From Bacteroidia bacterium (GTDB lineage Bacteria > Bacteroidota > Bacteroidia > Bacteroidales > Azobacteroidaceae), in assembly GCA_025999935.1 (NCBI GenBank), contig BNXY01000001.1, positions 57,040 to 121,039 on the forward strand: a DNA stretch of 64,000 nt, in the 5' to 3' direction. Positions 15,666-24,970 of the stretch are shown here, in pieces. The notes under the pieces were generated by a model, which saw nothing but the letters and a program-made list of their open reading frames with translations, searched no databases and had not been told where the DNA came from. How positions within the stretch are numbered: the first letter of the stretch is position 1; the number at the start of each line of letters is the position of its first letter. The translations under genes and the position numbers were made by a program.

Positions 15666-15965
15666 ATGGATGGAAAAAAAATACACATAGGAAAATTAAT
15701 ACAAACATTTGTAAAAGAGAATCGTATTAATAGTGCTGAACTTGCCCGAAATATCGGTAAAACAAGACAAAACGTATATGATTTATACAAAAGGGATGAT
15801 GTGGAAGTAAAATTACTTCTTACAATATCGGAGGTGTTGAATCACAATTTTTTTGAAGATATTTATCCTCAAGAGAAATCGGATATTGGTTTAGATCAAG
15901 TTTTTGATGTTTTGAAAGAATTGGTTGTTGACCGAATATCAAAAGTAAACTGCGGAGGCGTATAA
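15666..15965 (+). CDS. XRE-family helix-turn-helix regulator
   Basis: This 99-residue protein has an N-terminal helix-turn-helix of the Cro/CI type at about residues 15-65 (INSAELARNIGKTRQNVYDLYKR) and a short acidic C-terminal part with no effector domain. It is divergent from wza across a 411 bp control region. Small XRE proteins of this size are common in Bacteroidetes and often act locally, so it may regulate the exopolysaccharide operon or itself. The target is inference. The ATG at 15666 is the only good start. Confidence 0.8.
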   Translation: MDGKKIHIGKLIQTFVKENRINSAELARNIGKTRQNVYDLYKRDDVEVKLLLTISEVLNHNFFEDIYPQEKSDIGLDQVFDVLKELVVDRISKVNCGGV

Positions 15966-16004
15966 TAAAAGAGGAAAACAATTCGGATAGCTATTGTAAA
16001 TCCG

Positions 16005-16670
16005 TTACTTCTTAATCCGAAACAAATAAGTCAAATTTACGCCCAATACTTTGTTGGATGAGGCTTGAAACAAATCGCTCCGGGTGTTGTTGTAAATATC
16101 CGATAAACCGAAATAATATCTGCCGTCGAGAATGAAAGAACCGATGCCTGTCTTAAATTCCAATCCTAAAGCGCCTTTGATTCCGTAATCGAATTTGTGC
16201 TGAACTTTCATGTCATAATAAATCGGAGCTTCATTCGGAGTATTCAGTTCTTTGTCAACAACTTTTTCATTGAGAAACCAGCTGACTTGCGGCCCGATGT
16301 TGAAGACGAAATTAACCCTTTTTCCCAGACCAAAATAAATATGAGTCATCAACGGCAATTCCAAATAGGCCAACGAGCGTGTCAATTTATCAAAATGTAT
16401 CGAATCGGTAACTTCTTTCCAGCCTCTTTGAGAATAATTGAGTTCGCCCTGTATGCCGAAATGATGTTCCGAAATATAGCGGACGGTCAATCCGCCGGAA
16501 TATTGCGGGAGCAATTGTTGGGGAACGCGGATGCTGGAGGTAAAACTTATTTTTGAAAATGTACTTCCTCCATTAAATCCGAAAGCCCATTCGGGAGAGA
16601 ACGTGCTGTTTTGCGAATAGGCAAAACTTGCGATGAAAAAAGAGACAATACAGATATATACGGACTTCAT
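16005..16670 (-). CDS. Outer-membrane beta-barrel protein (porin/PorT family)
   Basis: This 221-residue protein has an N-terminal signal peptide (MKSVYICIVSFFIASFAYSQ) and alternating hydrophobic strands typical of an 8-stranded OmpA-like or PorT-type barrel, with the strand patterns GGLTVRYIS, YLELPLMTHIYFG and VLGVNLTYLFRIKK at the C-terminus. It overlaps the LysM/receptor gene by 4 bp (ATGA), so the two are coupled and their products may act together at the envelope. The ligand or partner is not known from sequence. Confidence 0.8.
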   Translation of the reverse strand: MKSVYICIVSFFIASFAYSQNSTFSPEWAFGFNGGSTFSKISFTSSIRVPQQLLPQYSGGLTVRYISEHHFGIQGELNYSQRGWKEVTDSIHFDKLTRSLAYLELPLMTHIYFGLGKRVNFVFNIGPQVSWFLNEKVVDKELNTPNEAPIYYDMKVQHKFDYGIKGALGLEFKTGIGSFILDGRYYFGLSDIYNNTRSDLFQASSNKVLGVNLTYLFRIKK

Positions 16671-18247
16671 CGGATGATGCTTTTAGTAATTGTATGGTCG
16701 GAATTGTAATCCACTATATATAAATTGGTATTGATAAATCCCCCCCAGTTGTTTACCCGTTGAAATTGAAAATCAATCTGGATGCCATTATCTCTCAAGT
16801 CGTTGACATGACTATCAAACAGCGTTCCGTAATTATGGATTAAGCGGATAAAATACAGCCCCGTATCGTAACCTAAAATGCCGTATTTAGGGAAGTAATT
16901 CAATAGATTCCGGCTATACCATTTGTAAAAATTGTTGTAAAATGATTTTACATCCGGATAGGTTGGATTGGCATAAAATACGGTATAGAAAGAAGTATTT
17001 AACAAGAAAAAATCTTCGGAAGAATCGGCAAATTTGGCGATATGAGACTGCCAATTCAGATAACCGAACAAACTGACTTTTAAGTCGGGATGACTTTCCA
17101 GCATCCATTTTAAAGGCGTAATTAACCGTGCCAATGTTTCAGCCGAGTCGTCCATAGGAATGATTACGTTTTTTTTATCTTTACTCAACTGGGTATTCAA
17201 ATCACTGAGAAAATTAATGTCTAAATTTACGGTTTTATAGGAAATCTTTTTATCCTGCAAATCTTCTTTCAATACTTTGATAAAATCAAGTTGGTTTGGC
17301 GCAGGCACATCTTGCGTAACCAAAATTATGTTGTCGTTTTTGTATTTATTGATAAAAGCTAAAGAAGCCTTTGAGTACAAATGGGGTTGAGGTGTATTGA
17401 CCTGATACACATTGGGATTATTGAACGGCTCATCGCTTTTTGAAGTAAAAGGTATCACGTAGGGGATATTCTTTTCAATGGAAAAGCGGGAAATCAACTT
17501 GATTTGTTCATCAGACAGACCGCCAATCAGCAAATGAATATGCTGCATCTTATCCTTTTTCAGAATATTATTAATCTCTTTTGTGCCTGTTCCTATGTCA
17601 TATACTTGCAAATCAACGGAAATACCTTGTTTTTTGATTTCTTGCAATGCCAACAGAAATCCTTCATAATATTCTACCATACGGGCGACATTTTGAGAAT
17701 TGGTTTCCGAAAAAGGCAATAAAAGCGCAATTTTTATTGTATTCACAGCTTCCACAGGGCCGGTTTTCGACAGCAATGAATTGGTTTTGTTACTGTTTTC
17801 CACCTCATTTCCTCCTTGTAACGGCGACGTTACCCGGTTGGTGGGAATCCGGATGATTTTGCCGATATTGAACGTTTCGACCGATAATCCCGAATTAACC
17901 GCAATAATATCTTCGCCTTTCATGCCGTATTTTTGCGAAACGCCATACAAAGTTTCTTTGGGCTGGATAGTATGATAAATGAAAGAACCCGATTCCTGCG
18001 GAATTTTTAAGACGTCTCCCGCACGGATAACCTCTTTGCTACCCGGATTCAGTTTATAAATATCTTCAACAGAGACATGATACATGGCGGCTATGGAATA
18101 TACCGTTTGCCCTCTTTCGATGGTATGAAGAAAATAATTATCATTTTGAGCAAAAAAAGTTGACTCCGGATAAAATGCTTCGGCAGTTTTTACGTTATAA
18201 GCATATATACTTATGAACAAGAGTAATATTAACAAACGTTTTGACAT
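16667..18247 (-). CDS. LysM-domain protein with a periplasmic-binding-protein-like receptor domain
   Basis: I place the start at the ATG at 18247 (MSKRLLILLLFISIYA...), which gives a signal peptide. The longer frame from 18517 would overlap the divergent gene at 18309. The protein is about 526 residues. It has two LysM peptidoglycan-binding modules at about 40-90 and 95-145 (HTIERGQTVYSIAAMYHVS and HTIQPKETLYGVSQKYG), then a type I periplasmic-binding fold from about 180 to the end (TIKIALLLPFSETN). The combination is common in Bacteroidetes as a cell-wall-anchored protein annotated 'amino acid ABC transporter substrate-binding'. No permease is nearby, so a structural or sensing role is as likely as transport. 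Confidence 0.85.
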   Translation of the reverse strand: MSKRLLILLLFISIYAYNVKTAEAFYPESTFFAQNDNYFLHTIERGQTVYSIAAMYHVSVEDIYKLNPGSKEVIRAGDVLKIPQESGSFIYHTIQPKETLYGVSQKYGMKGEDIIAVNSGLSVETFNIGKIIRIPTNRVTSPLQGGNEVENSNKTNSLLSKTGPVEAVNTIKIALLLPFSETNSQNVARMVEYYEGFLLALQEIKKQGISVDLQVYDIGTGTKEINNILKKDKMQHIHLLIGGLSDEQIKLISRFSIEKNIPYVIPFTSKSDEPFNNPNVYQVNTPQPHLYSKASLAFINKYKNDNIILVTQDVPAPNQLDFIKVLKEDLQDKKISYKTVNLDINFLSDLNTQLSKDKKNVIIPMDDSAETLARLITPLKWMLESHPDLKVSLFGYLNWQSHIAKFADSSEDFFLLNTSFYTVFYANPTYPDVKSFYNNFYKWYSRNLLNYFPKYGILGYDTGLYFIRLIHNYGTLFDSHVNDLRDNGIQIDFQFQRVNNWGGFINTNLYIVDYNSDHTITKSIIR

Positions 18248-18308
18248 ATTTTTAAAATATTCGATAAATATAGCACAAAGATACGAAAAAAAATAATATA
18301 TTTGACAC

Positions 18309-19625
18309 ATGAAACGAAGCTTACTTTTCTTACTTTTTTTGTATTCGGCTTTTTCACTTTTCGCACAATACAGTGTGACAGGCGGAAACGGTATTCCCCT
18401 GTTGGCTGAAAACGATACCCGTAACAAACTGGAAGTGTTTCTCCTGAACGGACTTAATGGAGCGCAAATCTCTTTTACTTCTACCGAATCCGGCGCCCAC
18501 CAGTGGTACAAATACAAGGAAAAAGCGATTGAGGCGACACCCGTTCCTTCCGTTCAAAACGGAAATACTTCTTTTATCACGGATGTTGAGGATGGATGCG
18601 GCTATTTTGTTGGTTCTCCCGTCAGTTCGCTTACAAGTTTTGTCTGGATGATTGATTACAGCCGTTACCTTCCCCGTTTTTTTGGTTTGGAAATCGAAGA
18701 AGATGAAGATAAATGCAAGTTCTTGAAGCTTCTGGCGGATGTGGAGGCCGAAGCTATCTATTATTACGTACCTACCGGCGCACGGGTTAATTTGCAACGG
18801 AATTACCATTTATCATACAACACGCAGGAATGGGATGAAGCCGCGCGAATGTTCCACCCTAAAACGGAGATTCTTTCACAGAAAGGAATTATTTCCGAAA
18901 TCCCAATCGAACACCCACCGCTTGAAAATACCGCTTTTACCTTGACCGGCGACACTTTTGCCGAACATTTCGGCATCGGACAAACCATCCGAACGGCGGA
19001 ATATCAGGCAATAGCTATCGAAGCGCATTATACATTCGATACGGATAAGGAACACGCAGACAATGAGGTGCATCATAACCGCGATGCTTTGGGCGGCTCC
19101 GCTCCGATTGAATACACTTTCACGGCTTATGCCAATGAACCGGCGGCCGCTTTTTATATCTGGAAAATACAGGAAAGGGACAGCTTAACCGATAATTTGA
19201 CTACGCTTGTGCGTTATACCGACAAAGTTTTGCGCTATAACTTTGAGAAAGAGGGAACTTTTATCGTTCAGTTGGAAGTAATTGATCGTCAATCGGTTTG
19301 TGTGGATACTACAAATACTTTTTCCGTATTTATCGACAAAACTTATATTCAAATACCCAATGCATTTAGTCCGGGAAGTTCTGTGGGTGTCAATGATGAA
19401 TTAAGAATTGCTTATACTTCTATCACGTCGTTCAAAGCCTCTATTTACAACCGTTGGGGCAATTTGCTTTACCAATGGACAGACCCTGCCAAAGGTTGGG
19501 ATGGGCGGGTAAACGGTAAATTTGTGCCGACCGGCGCTTATTTTGTAATCGTGGAATATACGGATGCACACGGAAAAAAACGTTCGAAATCAAGAGATGT
19601 TAATATTTTAAGAGCTAAAGAATAA
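18309..19625 (+). CDS. Secreted protein with gliding-motility-type C-terminal domain (T9SS type B CTD)
   Basis: This 438-residue protein has an N-terminal signal peptide (MKRSLLFLLFLYSAFSLFAQ), a middle region with PKD-like beta character, and a final domain of about 90 residues. That domain carries the CHU_C/gliding-motility signature: IPNAFSPGSS, then ASIYNRWGNLLYQW, W-D-G-R-x-N-G and P-T-G-A-Y-F-V. The CTD directs export by the type IX secretion system, so a T9SS should exist elsewhere in the genome. The lytic transglycosylase gene starts 4 bp after its stop. A -7 box TATATTTG lies at 18297-18304, only a few bases before the ATG, so the message would have almost no leader. Confidence 0.85.
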   Translation: MKRSLLFLLFLYSAFSLFAQYSVTGGNGIPLLAENDTRNKLEVFLLNGLNGAQISFTSTESGAHQWYKYKEKAIEATPVPSVQNGNTSFITDVEDGCGYFVGSPVSSLTSFVWMIDYSRYLPRFFGLEIEEDEDKCKFLKLLADVEAEAIYYYVPTGARVNLQRNYHLSYNTQEWDEAARMFHPKTEILSQKGIISEIPIEHPPLENTAFTLTGDTFAEHFGIGQTIRTAEYQAIAIEAHYTFDTDKEHADNEVHHNRDALGGSAPIEYTFTAYANEPAAAFYIWKIQERDSLTDNLTTLVRYTDKVLRYNFEKEGTFIVQLEVIDRQSVCVDTTNTFSVFIDKTYIQIPNAFSPGSSVGVNDELRIAYTSITSFKASIYNRWGNLLYQWTDPAKGWDGRVNGKFVPTGAYFVIVEYTDAHGKKRSKSRDVNILRAKE

Positions 19626-19629
19626 TAAA

Positions 19630-20628
19630 ATGAAGAGATACAATTATATACTGTTGGCGTTAAGTTTGGGATTCGTAGTCCTGACAGGAATTTTTCTTTT
19701 GTCGGGAAAAGAGGTGCAAACACCGGATTCAGCCGATTTCATCGAACAAAATCCGGACAGCCGGGCGCTAACCTTTTCGGCGCCGATTCCCGAAACAGTC
19801 GAATTTTGCGGAGAAATAATTTCCCTCGACCGCTTGGATATGCGCGAACGCTTCGACCGAGAAATCAATGCTTTTACCTATCTCCATTCTACGACAATGC
19901 TTTATATTAAACGCGCCAACCGTTTTTTCCCGATTATAGAACCCATTTTGAAACGAAACAATATTCCCGACGATTTCAAATATTTATGCGTGATAGAAAG
20001 CAATTTGGATATCAGGGCTTTATCGCCGGCCAATGCAGCCGGATTCTGGCAGTTTATGGAATCGACCGGAAAAAGTTACGGTTTGGAAATCACATCCGAG
20101 GTGGATGAACGTTATCACATCGAAAAAGCGACCGAAGCCGCTTGCCGCTATTTCAAAGATGCCTATCGCAAATATGGAAATTGGGTCAATGCGGCGGCAT
20201 CCTACAATGCCGGAATGGGCAGAATTTCTTCCGCTTTGAATAATCAATCGGTTGATTCCGCTTTCGACCTGCTATTGGTTTCGGAAACTTCTCGTTATGT
20301 TTTCCGCATTCTCGCCGTCAAGCAGGTCTTTGCCAACCCTTATCAATACGGCTTTGTACTGAAAAAAGAAGACCTGTATCCAACCGTCCCTGTGCAAGAA
20401 ATCACAGTCAGCGCCGGCATCAGCAATATAGCAGCGTATGCCAGGGAGCACAATTTGAATTACATGCAACTCAAAGAGTTTAACCCTTGGCTACGAGATA
20501 CAAAACTAACCGTCCGCCCCGGAAAATCCTACCGGATTGCGATTCCTAAGAAAGAGGATTTGTATTATAAAGCAGAGAAAATCAAAGTCCACGATGCAGC
20601 TTGGGTAAAAACCGAGAATAGCAAATAA
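19630..20628 (+). CDS. Membrane-bound lytic murein transglycosylase (MltD-like)
   Basis: This 332-residue protein has an N-terminal membrane segment or signal (YNYILLALSLGFVVLTGIFLL). Its SLT/goose-lysozyme-type transglycosylase domain at about 100-230 carries the catalytic glutamate in CVIESNLD (near residue 123), followed by SPANAAGFWQFM and AAASYNAGMGRI, the three standard motifs. A degenerate LysM-like segment is near the C-terminus (AYAREHNLNYMQLKEFNPWL). It cleaves peptidoglycan glycan strands with formation of 1,6-anhydro-MurNAc. It is in an operon with the T9SS-type secreted protein. The family runs 300-500 residues, so this is a short member with one LysM. Confidence 0.9.
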   Translation: MKRYNYILLALSLGFVVLTGIFLLSGKEVQTPDSADFIEQNPDSRALTFSAPIPETVEFCGEIISLDRLDMRERFDREINAFTYLHSTTMLYIKRANRFFPIIEPILKRNNIPDDFKYLCVIESNLDIRALSPANAAGFWQFMESTGKSYGLEITSEVDERYHIEKATEAACRYFKDAYRKYGNWVNAAASYNAGMGRISSALNNQSVDSAFDLLLVSETSRYVFRILAVKQVFANPYQYGFVLKKEDLYPTVPVQEITVSAGISNIAAYAREHNLNYMQLKEFNPWLRDTKLTVRPGKSYRIAIPKKEDLYYKAEKIKVHDAAWVKTENSK

Positions 20629-20666
20629 ACATTTAATATTTTTTATAGAATAATTAACAATAAATA

Positions 20667-20699
20667 TTTGCATATATCAAAAATAAATCGAAATCTTTG
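20667..20699 (+). promoter_or_regulatory. Predicted promoter of the 20736 lipoprotein gene
   Basis: TTTG at 20667-20670 and AATCTTTG at 20692-20699 are separated by 21 nt, close to the TTTG-N19-21-TAnnTTTG consensus, with one mismatch in the -7 box. It lies 37 bp before the ATG. Confidence 0.45.
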
Positions 20700-20735
20700 C
20701 TATAATTATTAATTTATTTTAAAAATTTTAGACTT

Positions 20736-21317
20736 ATGAAAACAAAATTTTTATTATTTTCATTGGTGTTGTGTTTATTTATTTTCACATCGTGTTCAGA
20801 CAATGACGAGATAAACACTCCACCAATTAATGTTGCAGATTGTGGTGATATGTCTGGATTTGTAAAACTCTTTTCTGACCAAAGTAAAAATATAGCTACC
20901 GGTGAAGAAATTGATGACTTTTATATTATTAAAGGAGTTATCGCAGGAAAACTGATAAATAATCAAGGAAGAGAAATAAAGATAGCAGAAGACCTCAAAG
21001 GAAATACTAAAAGCATATCTTCAATTTTTCTTTGGGGAAATGGAGGTGGTGGTGATTCAGGTCAACCCTATAATGAATTTGGGGAAAGTTTAAGCCATTA
21101 CGCTATAAATGACACATTAGTAGTGATGTTCAAAAAGATGATTTGGGAAAAAGAAAATGGTACATCGGAAATCTACTACGCTACATCAGGATGTGGCTGT
21201 AGTATTCTCAAATTTTCAAAAGGGGATGTTACAGGGAGAATTTTTTCATACGCAGAAAAAGCGACAATTAGTATGGAGGAATTACAGTCGCAATTATTTT
21301 TAAGCACTAACAAATAA
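20736..21317 (+). CDS. Lipoprotein of unknown function
   Basis: This 193-residue protein has a clear lipoprotein signal (LVLCLFIFTSCSDND, Cys near residue 20). The mature part begins around DCGDMSGFVKLF and has a repeated beta character (YIIKGVIAGKLINNQG, TLVVMFKKMIWE), suggesting an OB-like or small beta fold, and a Cys-Gly-Cys-Gly-Cys-like segment (SGCGCSILKF). I do not recognise the family. It is a single gene with its own predicted promoter, convergent with manA. Confidence 0.7.
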   Translation: MKTKFLLFSLVLCLFIFTSCSDNDEINTPPINVADCGDMSGFVKLFSDQSKNIATGEEIDDFYIIKGVIAGKLINNQGREIKIAEDLKGNTKSISSIFLWGNGGGGDSGQPYNEFGESLSHYAINDTLVVMFKKMIWEKENGTSEIYYATSGCGCSILKFSKGDVTGRIFSYAEKATISMEELQSQLFLSTNK

Positions 21318-21415
21318 AATTATGAAAACTTATAGACTCATATAAAAGAGGCATGTGACGATTTAGATATGAATTTTTCATTACCTGAACAGAAAATAGT
21401 AAAATTAGTAAATTA

Positions 21416-22390
21416 CTATTTAATATACGTCCGCAACAATTTCCCGTCTTTCTCAATTTGTAGCTTCACTGTCTTGATTTCCGCCGGAACCAAGACCGTT
21501 TCGCCTTGTTTTATTTCTATGGAATAGTCATTGTTATCCGTTAATGCCGCTTTTCCTTCCAAACATATAAAGATGGAGAAAGCGTCTTCCTGTGTAAAAG
21601 CAAGCGCTTTGCCTGCTGCGGCTTCGATTAATTCAGTTGTGAAATACGGGCAGGCTACTAAGGGTTGAACCGTTTGTTGTCTGCGTTTGTAATCCAATTT
21701 ATAATCGGGATATACCTTATAATCAATCGCATCTTTGGCTAATTCCGTATGCAGCTCGCGGGGATTGCCTTGGGCGTCTTTGCGGTTGTAGTCGTAAATG
21801 CGGTACGTGATGTTGGATGTTTGTTGAATCTCGGCGATAAAACAACCTGCCCCAATGGCATGTACGCGACCGGCAGGCAGGAAGAACACATCGCCGGGGT
21901 TGACATCGTGTTTTTGCAGATAATTCACAAAGGTGTCATCTTCGAGGCTTTGCACATATTGCTCCGGCGTGGTGGTTTCGGCAAAACCGGAGTACAGAAA
22001 TGCGTCTTCGGCGGCTTGGATGATATACCACATTTCGGTTTTACCGAAAGAATTGTGCCGTTTCTTCGCTAATTCATCGTCGGGATGCACTTGAATAGAA
22101 AGCGAATCGCGGGCGTCTATGAATTTAATCAGAAGCGGAAAAGTGGTTCCGAAACGTTCGATCACTTGTTTTCCCAGCAACTTTTCTCCGTAAGCGTCAA
22201 TCAGTTCTTCCAACGATTTGCCTTTCAATTCACCGTTGGCAACTACAGAAACATTGTCTTTGACATGCGAAATTTCCCAGCTTTCGCCAATGCTGTTTTT
22301 CAAGGGTTGAATCCCTTTGAAGCGGCAAATTTCATCGCCTCCCCAAATAATTGTTTTTAATATCGGTTCAAATTTAAATGGATACAACAT
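21416..22390 (-). CDS. manA: Mannose-6-phosphate isomerase, class I
   Basis: This 324-residue cupin enzyme interconverts mannose-6-phosphate and fructose-6-phosphate. It shows the small-type PMI pattern found in Bacteroidetes: FKFEPILKTIIWGG at the start, GESWEIS near 40, the metal-binding SIQVHPDDELA and KTEMWYII in the middle, and the HAIGAGCFIAEIQQTSNITYRIYDY block containing metal ligands. I choose the ATG at 22390 over a TTG at 22399. It may supply GDP-mannose and GDP-fucose precursors for the surface polysaccharide. It lies 39 bp downstream of glgB, perhaps in one transcript. Confidence 0.93.
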   Translation of the reverse strand: MLYPFKFEPILKTIIWGGDEICRFKGIQPLKNSIGESWEISHVKDNVSVVANGELKGKSLEELIDAYGEKLLGKQVIERFGTTFPLLIKFIDARDSLSIQVHPDDELAKKRHNSFGKTEMWYIIQAAEDAFLYSGFAETTTPEQYVQSLEDDTFVNYLQKHDVNPGDVFFLPAGRVHAIGAGCFIAEIQQTSNITYRIYDYNRKDAQGNPRELHTELAKDAIDYKVYPDYKLDYKRRQQTVQPLVACPYFTTELIEAAAGKALAFTQEDAFSIFICLEGKAALTDNNDYSIEIKQGETVLVPAEIKTVKLQIEKDGKLLRTYIK

Positions 22391-22429
22391 ATATTTCAAT
22401 TAAAAATGTAAATCAGAATAATCTTAAAA

Positions 22430-24436
22430 TCACAGTTCAGACAACACCATAGCGGTTCGCGCCGGAATATACAGTTTCAACCATTCCTTATTTTCTCCTG
22501 CATAAAGCGGATCGTGAACAGTCAAATGTTCAATGGTCTTATCGACCAATCCGAAGCCGCCGAAAGCCGGGTCGTCGGTGTTGAGAATCATTTTGTATTT
22601 GCCGGGAGGGACTAAAAATCCATATCCGGAAAATGAAGTGGTCGGATTGAAATTAAAGACAAAAACCAAATTGTCGCGACGGAATGCAAGAATCTGGTCT
22701 TTTTCGTTGTCCCAAACCTTTTGAATCGCCGAACTTTGGAAATTTTTTACACCGCCAATCAGATGAATCAGGGCTTTATCGAAATCGCCGAGAAAATGAT
22801 ATTTCAAATCCGGATTATCGACCAAATTCCATTGCCGGCGGGCGTATTTGTACGACCAACCATTGCCTTCCCTCGGAAAATCAATCCATTCGGGATGTCC
22901 AAATTCATTTCCCGTGAAGTTTAGGTAGCCGCCGTTGATGGATGAAGCCGTAACCAAACGAATCATTTTGTGAAGCGCCATGCCGCGGTCAACCGTCATA
23001 TTTTGGTCGCCCACCGCCATGTGCCAATACATATCGGCGTCAATCAGACGGAAAATAATGGTTTTGTCGCCCACCAACGCCTGGTCGTGGCTTTCTGCGT
23101 AAGAAATGGTTTTTTCATCCGCCCGGCGGTTGGTCGTTTCCCACCAGATAACCGAAACCGGCCAATCCTGATCTTTCTTTTCTTTGATGATTTTTATCCA
23201 ATAATCGGGAATATTCATAGCCATCCGGTAATCGAATCCGTAGCCGCCGTCTTTGACCGGCAACGCCAATCCGGGCATCCCGCTGACTTCTTCGGCAATC
23301 GTAATCGCTTTTTTGTTGACCTGATGAATCAAATGATTGGCCAACGATAAATAACAGATTGCATCGCCGTCTTCGTTGCCGTTGTAATAATCGCCATAAT
23401 TGGAAAAACTTTCGCCCAGACCGTGACTGTAATACAACATGGAAGTAACGCCGTCGAAACGGAATCCGTCGAATTTATATTCTTCCAACCAGAATTTACA
23501 GTTGGATAATAAAAAGTGGAGCACTTCATTTTTTCCGTAGTCGAAACAAAGCGAATCCCAAGCCGGATGTTCCCGACGAGCGCCGTCATGAAAATATTGG
23601 TTCGTAGTGCCGTCAAACCGTCCCAAGCCTTCTATTTCGTTTTTAACCGCATGAGAATGAACAATATCCATAATTACGGAAATTTTCATTGCATGTGCGG
23701 TATCAATCAATTCTTTCAAATCGTCGGGCGTTCCGAAGCGAGAAGAAGCCGCGAAAAAATTAGAAACATGGTACCCAAATGACCCGTAATAGGGATGTTC
23801 CTGAATCGCCATGATTTGGATGCAGTTGTATCCGTCTGCCCGAATGCGGGGCAGAATATTTTGGGTAAATTCTTTGTAACTGCCCACTTTTTCCTCGCTG
23901 CTTGCCATTCCGATGTGACATTCGTAAATGAGCAGGGGAGCGGTATTGGGAACAAAATCTCGAATCTTAAATGAATATGGGTTTTTAGGATTCCAAACTT
24001 GAGCGCTGAAAATATGGGTTTGCTCATCTTGTACCACACGGCGAGTCCATGCCGGAATGCGTTCGCCTTCTCCTGTGGGCCAGTGAATTTTCAGCTTGTA
24101 CAAATCTTCATGATGCAGTGCGGCAGCCGGAAGATTGATTTCAAAAACGCCATTTTCTATTCGTTTTAAGCGGTATTCTTCCCGTTCCTGCCAGCCGTTG
24201 AAATCGCCGATAAGATAAATATTGGTAGCGCCCGGCGCCCATTCCCGAAAAACCCAACCGGTATCCGACGGATGCAGCCCGAAATAGAGATATCCGGAAG
24301 CAAAATCGCTCAGACTGATTTTGCCGTTTTGGGTTAATTCTTTTTCCTTTTGAAGAAAATAATCCTGTCTTCCCTGAATGGCTTGGCTGTATGGCTCTAA
24401 CCACGGGTCATTTTTTATTATTCGGAGAACACTCAT
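22430..24436 (-). CDS. glgB: 1,4-alpha-glucan branching enzyme
   Basis: This 668-residue GH13 enzyme introduces alpha-1,6 branches in glycogen. It has an N-terminal CBM48 module at about 45-150 (WVFREWAPGATNIYLIGDFNGW), a catalytic TIM barrel, and a C-terminal all-beta domain. The catalytic residues are visible: nucleophile Asp in DGFRFDGVTSM (near 327), acid/base Glu in TIAEEVSGMPG (near 379) and Asp in ESHDQALVGDK (near 450). The length and motif spacing match the eukaryotic/Bacteroidetes-type branching enzymes. It starts at the ATG at 24436. Confidence 0.95.
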   Translation of the reverse strand: MSVLRIIKNDPWLEPYSQAIQGRQDYFLQKEKELTQNGKISLSDFASGYLYFGLHPSDTGWVFREWAPGATNIYLIGDFNGWQEREEYRLKRIENGVFEINLPAAALHHEDLYKLKIHWPTGEGERIPAWTRRVVQDEQTHIFSAQVWNPKNPYSFKIRDFVPNTAPLLIYECHIGMASSEEKVGSYKEFTQNILPRIRADGYNCIQIMAIQEHPYYGSFGYHVSNFFAASSRFGTPDDLKELIDTAHAMKISVIMDIVHSHAVKNEIEGLGRFDGTTNQYFHDGARREHPAWDSLCFDYGKNEVLHFLLSNCKFWLEEYKFDGFRFDGVTSMLYYSHGLGESFSNYGDYYNGNEDGDAICYLSLANHLIHQVNKKAITIAEEVSGMPGLALPVKDGGYGFDYRMAMNIPDYWIKIIKEKKDQDWPVSVIWWETTNRRADEKTISYAESHDQALVGDKTIIFRLIDADMYWHMAVGDQNMTVDRGMALHKMIRLVTASSINGGYLNFTGNEFGHPEWIDFPREGNGWSYKYARRQWNLVDNPDLKYHFLGDFDKALIHLIGGVKNFQSSAIQKVWDNEKDQILAFRRDNLVFVFNFNPTTSFSGYGFLVPPGKYKMILNTDDPAFGGFGLVDKTIEHLTVHDPLYAGENKEWLKLYIPARTAMVLSEL

Positions 24437-24970
24437 ATTGGCGTATTTTAGATTTAGGGAGTAAAATTAAGAAATAAAAATCAATTACAGCAAAGAATAG
24501 GATTTTAATTTAATCCGGGATTCAGAATAAGACACTTTTTCATATTTCATTGTTTAAATTTGCATTATTTATTTTACTTCGCACATTATCTCTATCGGAA
24601 TAAATCCGATTTGTTTGATATTTTTTATATCGGCGTAATCGTAGAGGTAAAAACCGCCACTTCCTATGGCAAACAGGTAGTTTCCGGTTGGAATTACATC
24701 TTTTGCCGGTTCACGGTCATTTTTTCTTCCAAAGCAAACTGGTATCCGGCCTGTAGCCGGATAAAAGGCGTAATGATTTTTTTGTCTCCAAATTGATAGA
24801 GCAAATTGGCGGAAACCGGTAAATGCGTTTCTTTAACAGACTATATCCCAATCCAATAATTTATTTTTGGAAAATACGGCGGTAGCAATTTTTATTAAAG
24901 TATGCAAAACCAAAGGGGATGCGTCAAAAAAACGACACATCCCCTTTTTAACTAACTGTTCTATAATTCT
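24437..24970 (-). pseudogene. Gene-free gap holding remnants of an LVIVD-repeat protein and an OM-barrel protein
   Basis: On the minus strand, 24700-24569 reads DVIPTGNYLFAIGSGGFYLY, then DYADIKNIKQIGF and a stop. This is the C-terminal end of an LVIVD-type beta-propeller protein, without any start or preceding repeats. On the upstream side, 24850-24700 reads HLPVSANLLYQFGDKK and then IITPFIRLQAGYQFAL, the strand pattern of an outer-membrane barrel, running out of frame into the first piece. Both are short, frameless pieces and cannot be expressed as functional proteins. The rest of the gap is the terminator at 24912-24949 and AT-rich sequence. Confidence 0.6.
24912..24949 (-). terminator. 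Terminator-like hairpin downstream of susD
   Basis: An AAAGGGGATG...CATCCCCTTT stem with one internal mismatch encloses a loop rich in A. It lies 22 bp past the susD stop. A T-rich tail is present on the plus strand and a shorter one (GGTTTTGC) on the minus strand, so it is a likely end for the ECF-fecR-susC-susD transcript and may work in both directions. Confidence 0.7.

Noticed and set aside
16667..18517. The long N-terminal extension of the LysM/receptor gene (18248-18517).
   Set aside because: It overlaps the divergent T9SS-type gene and lacks a signal. The ATG at 18247 gives a proper signal peptide.
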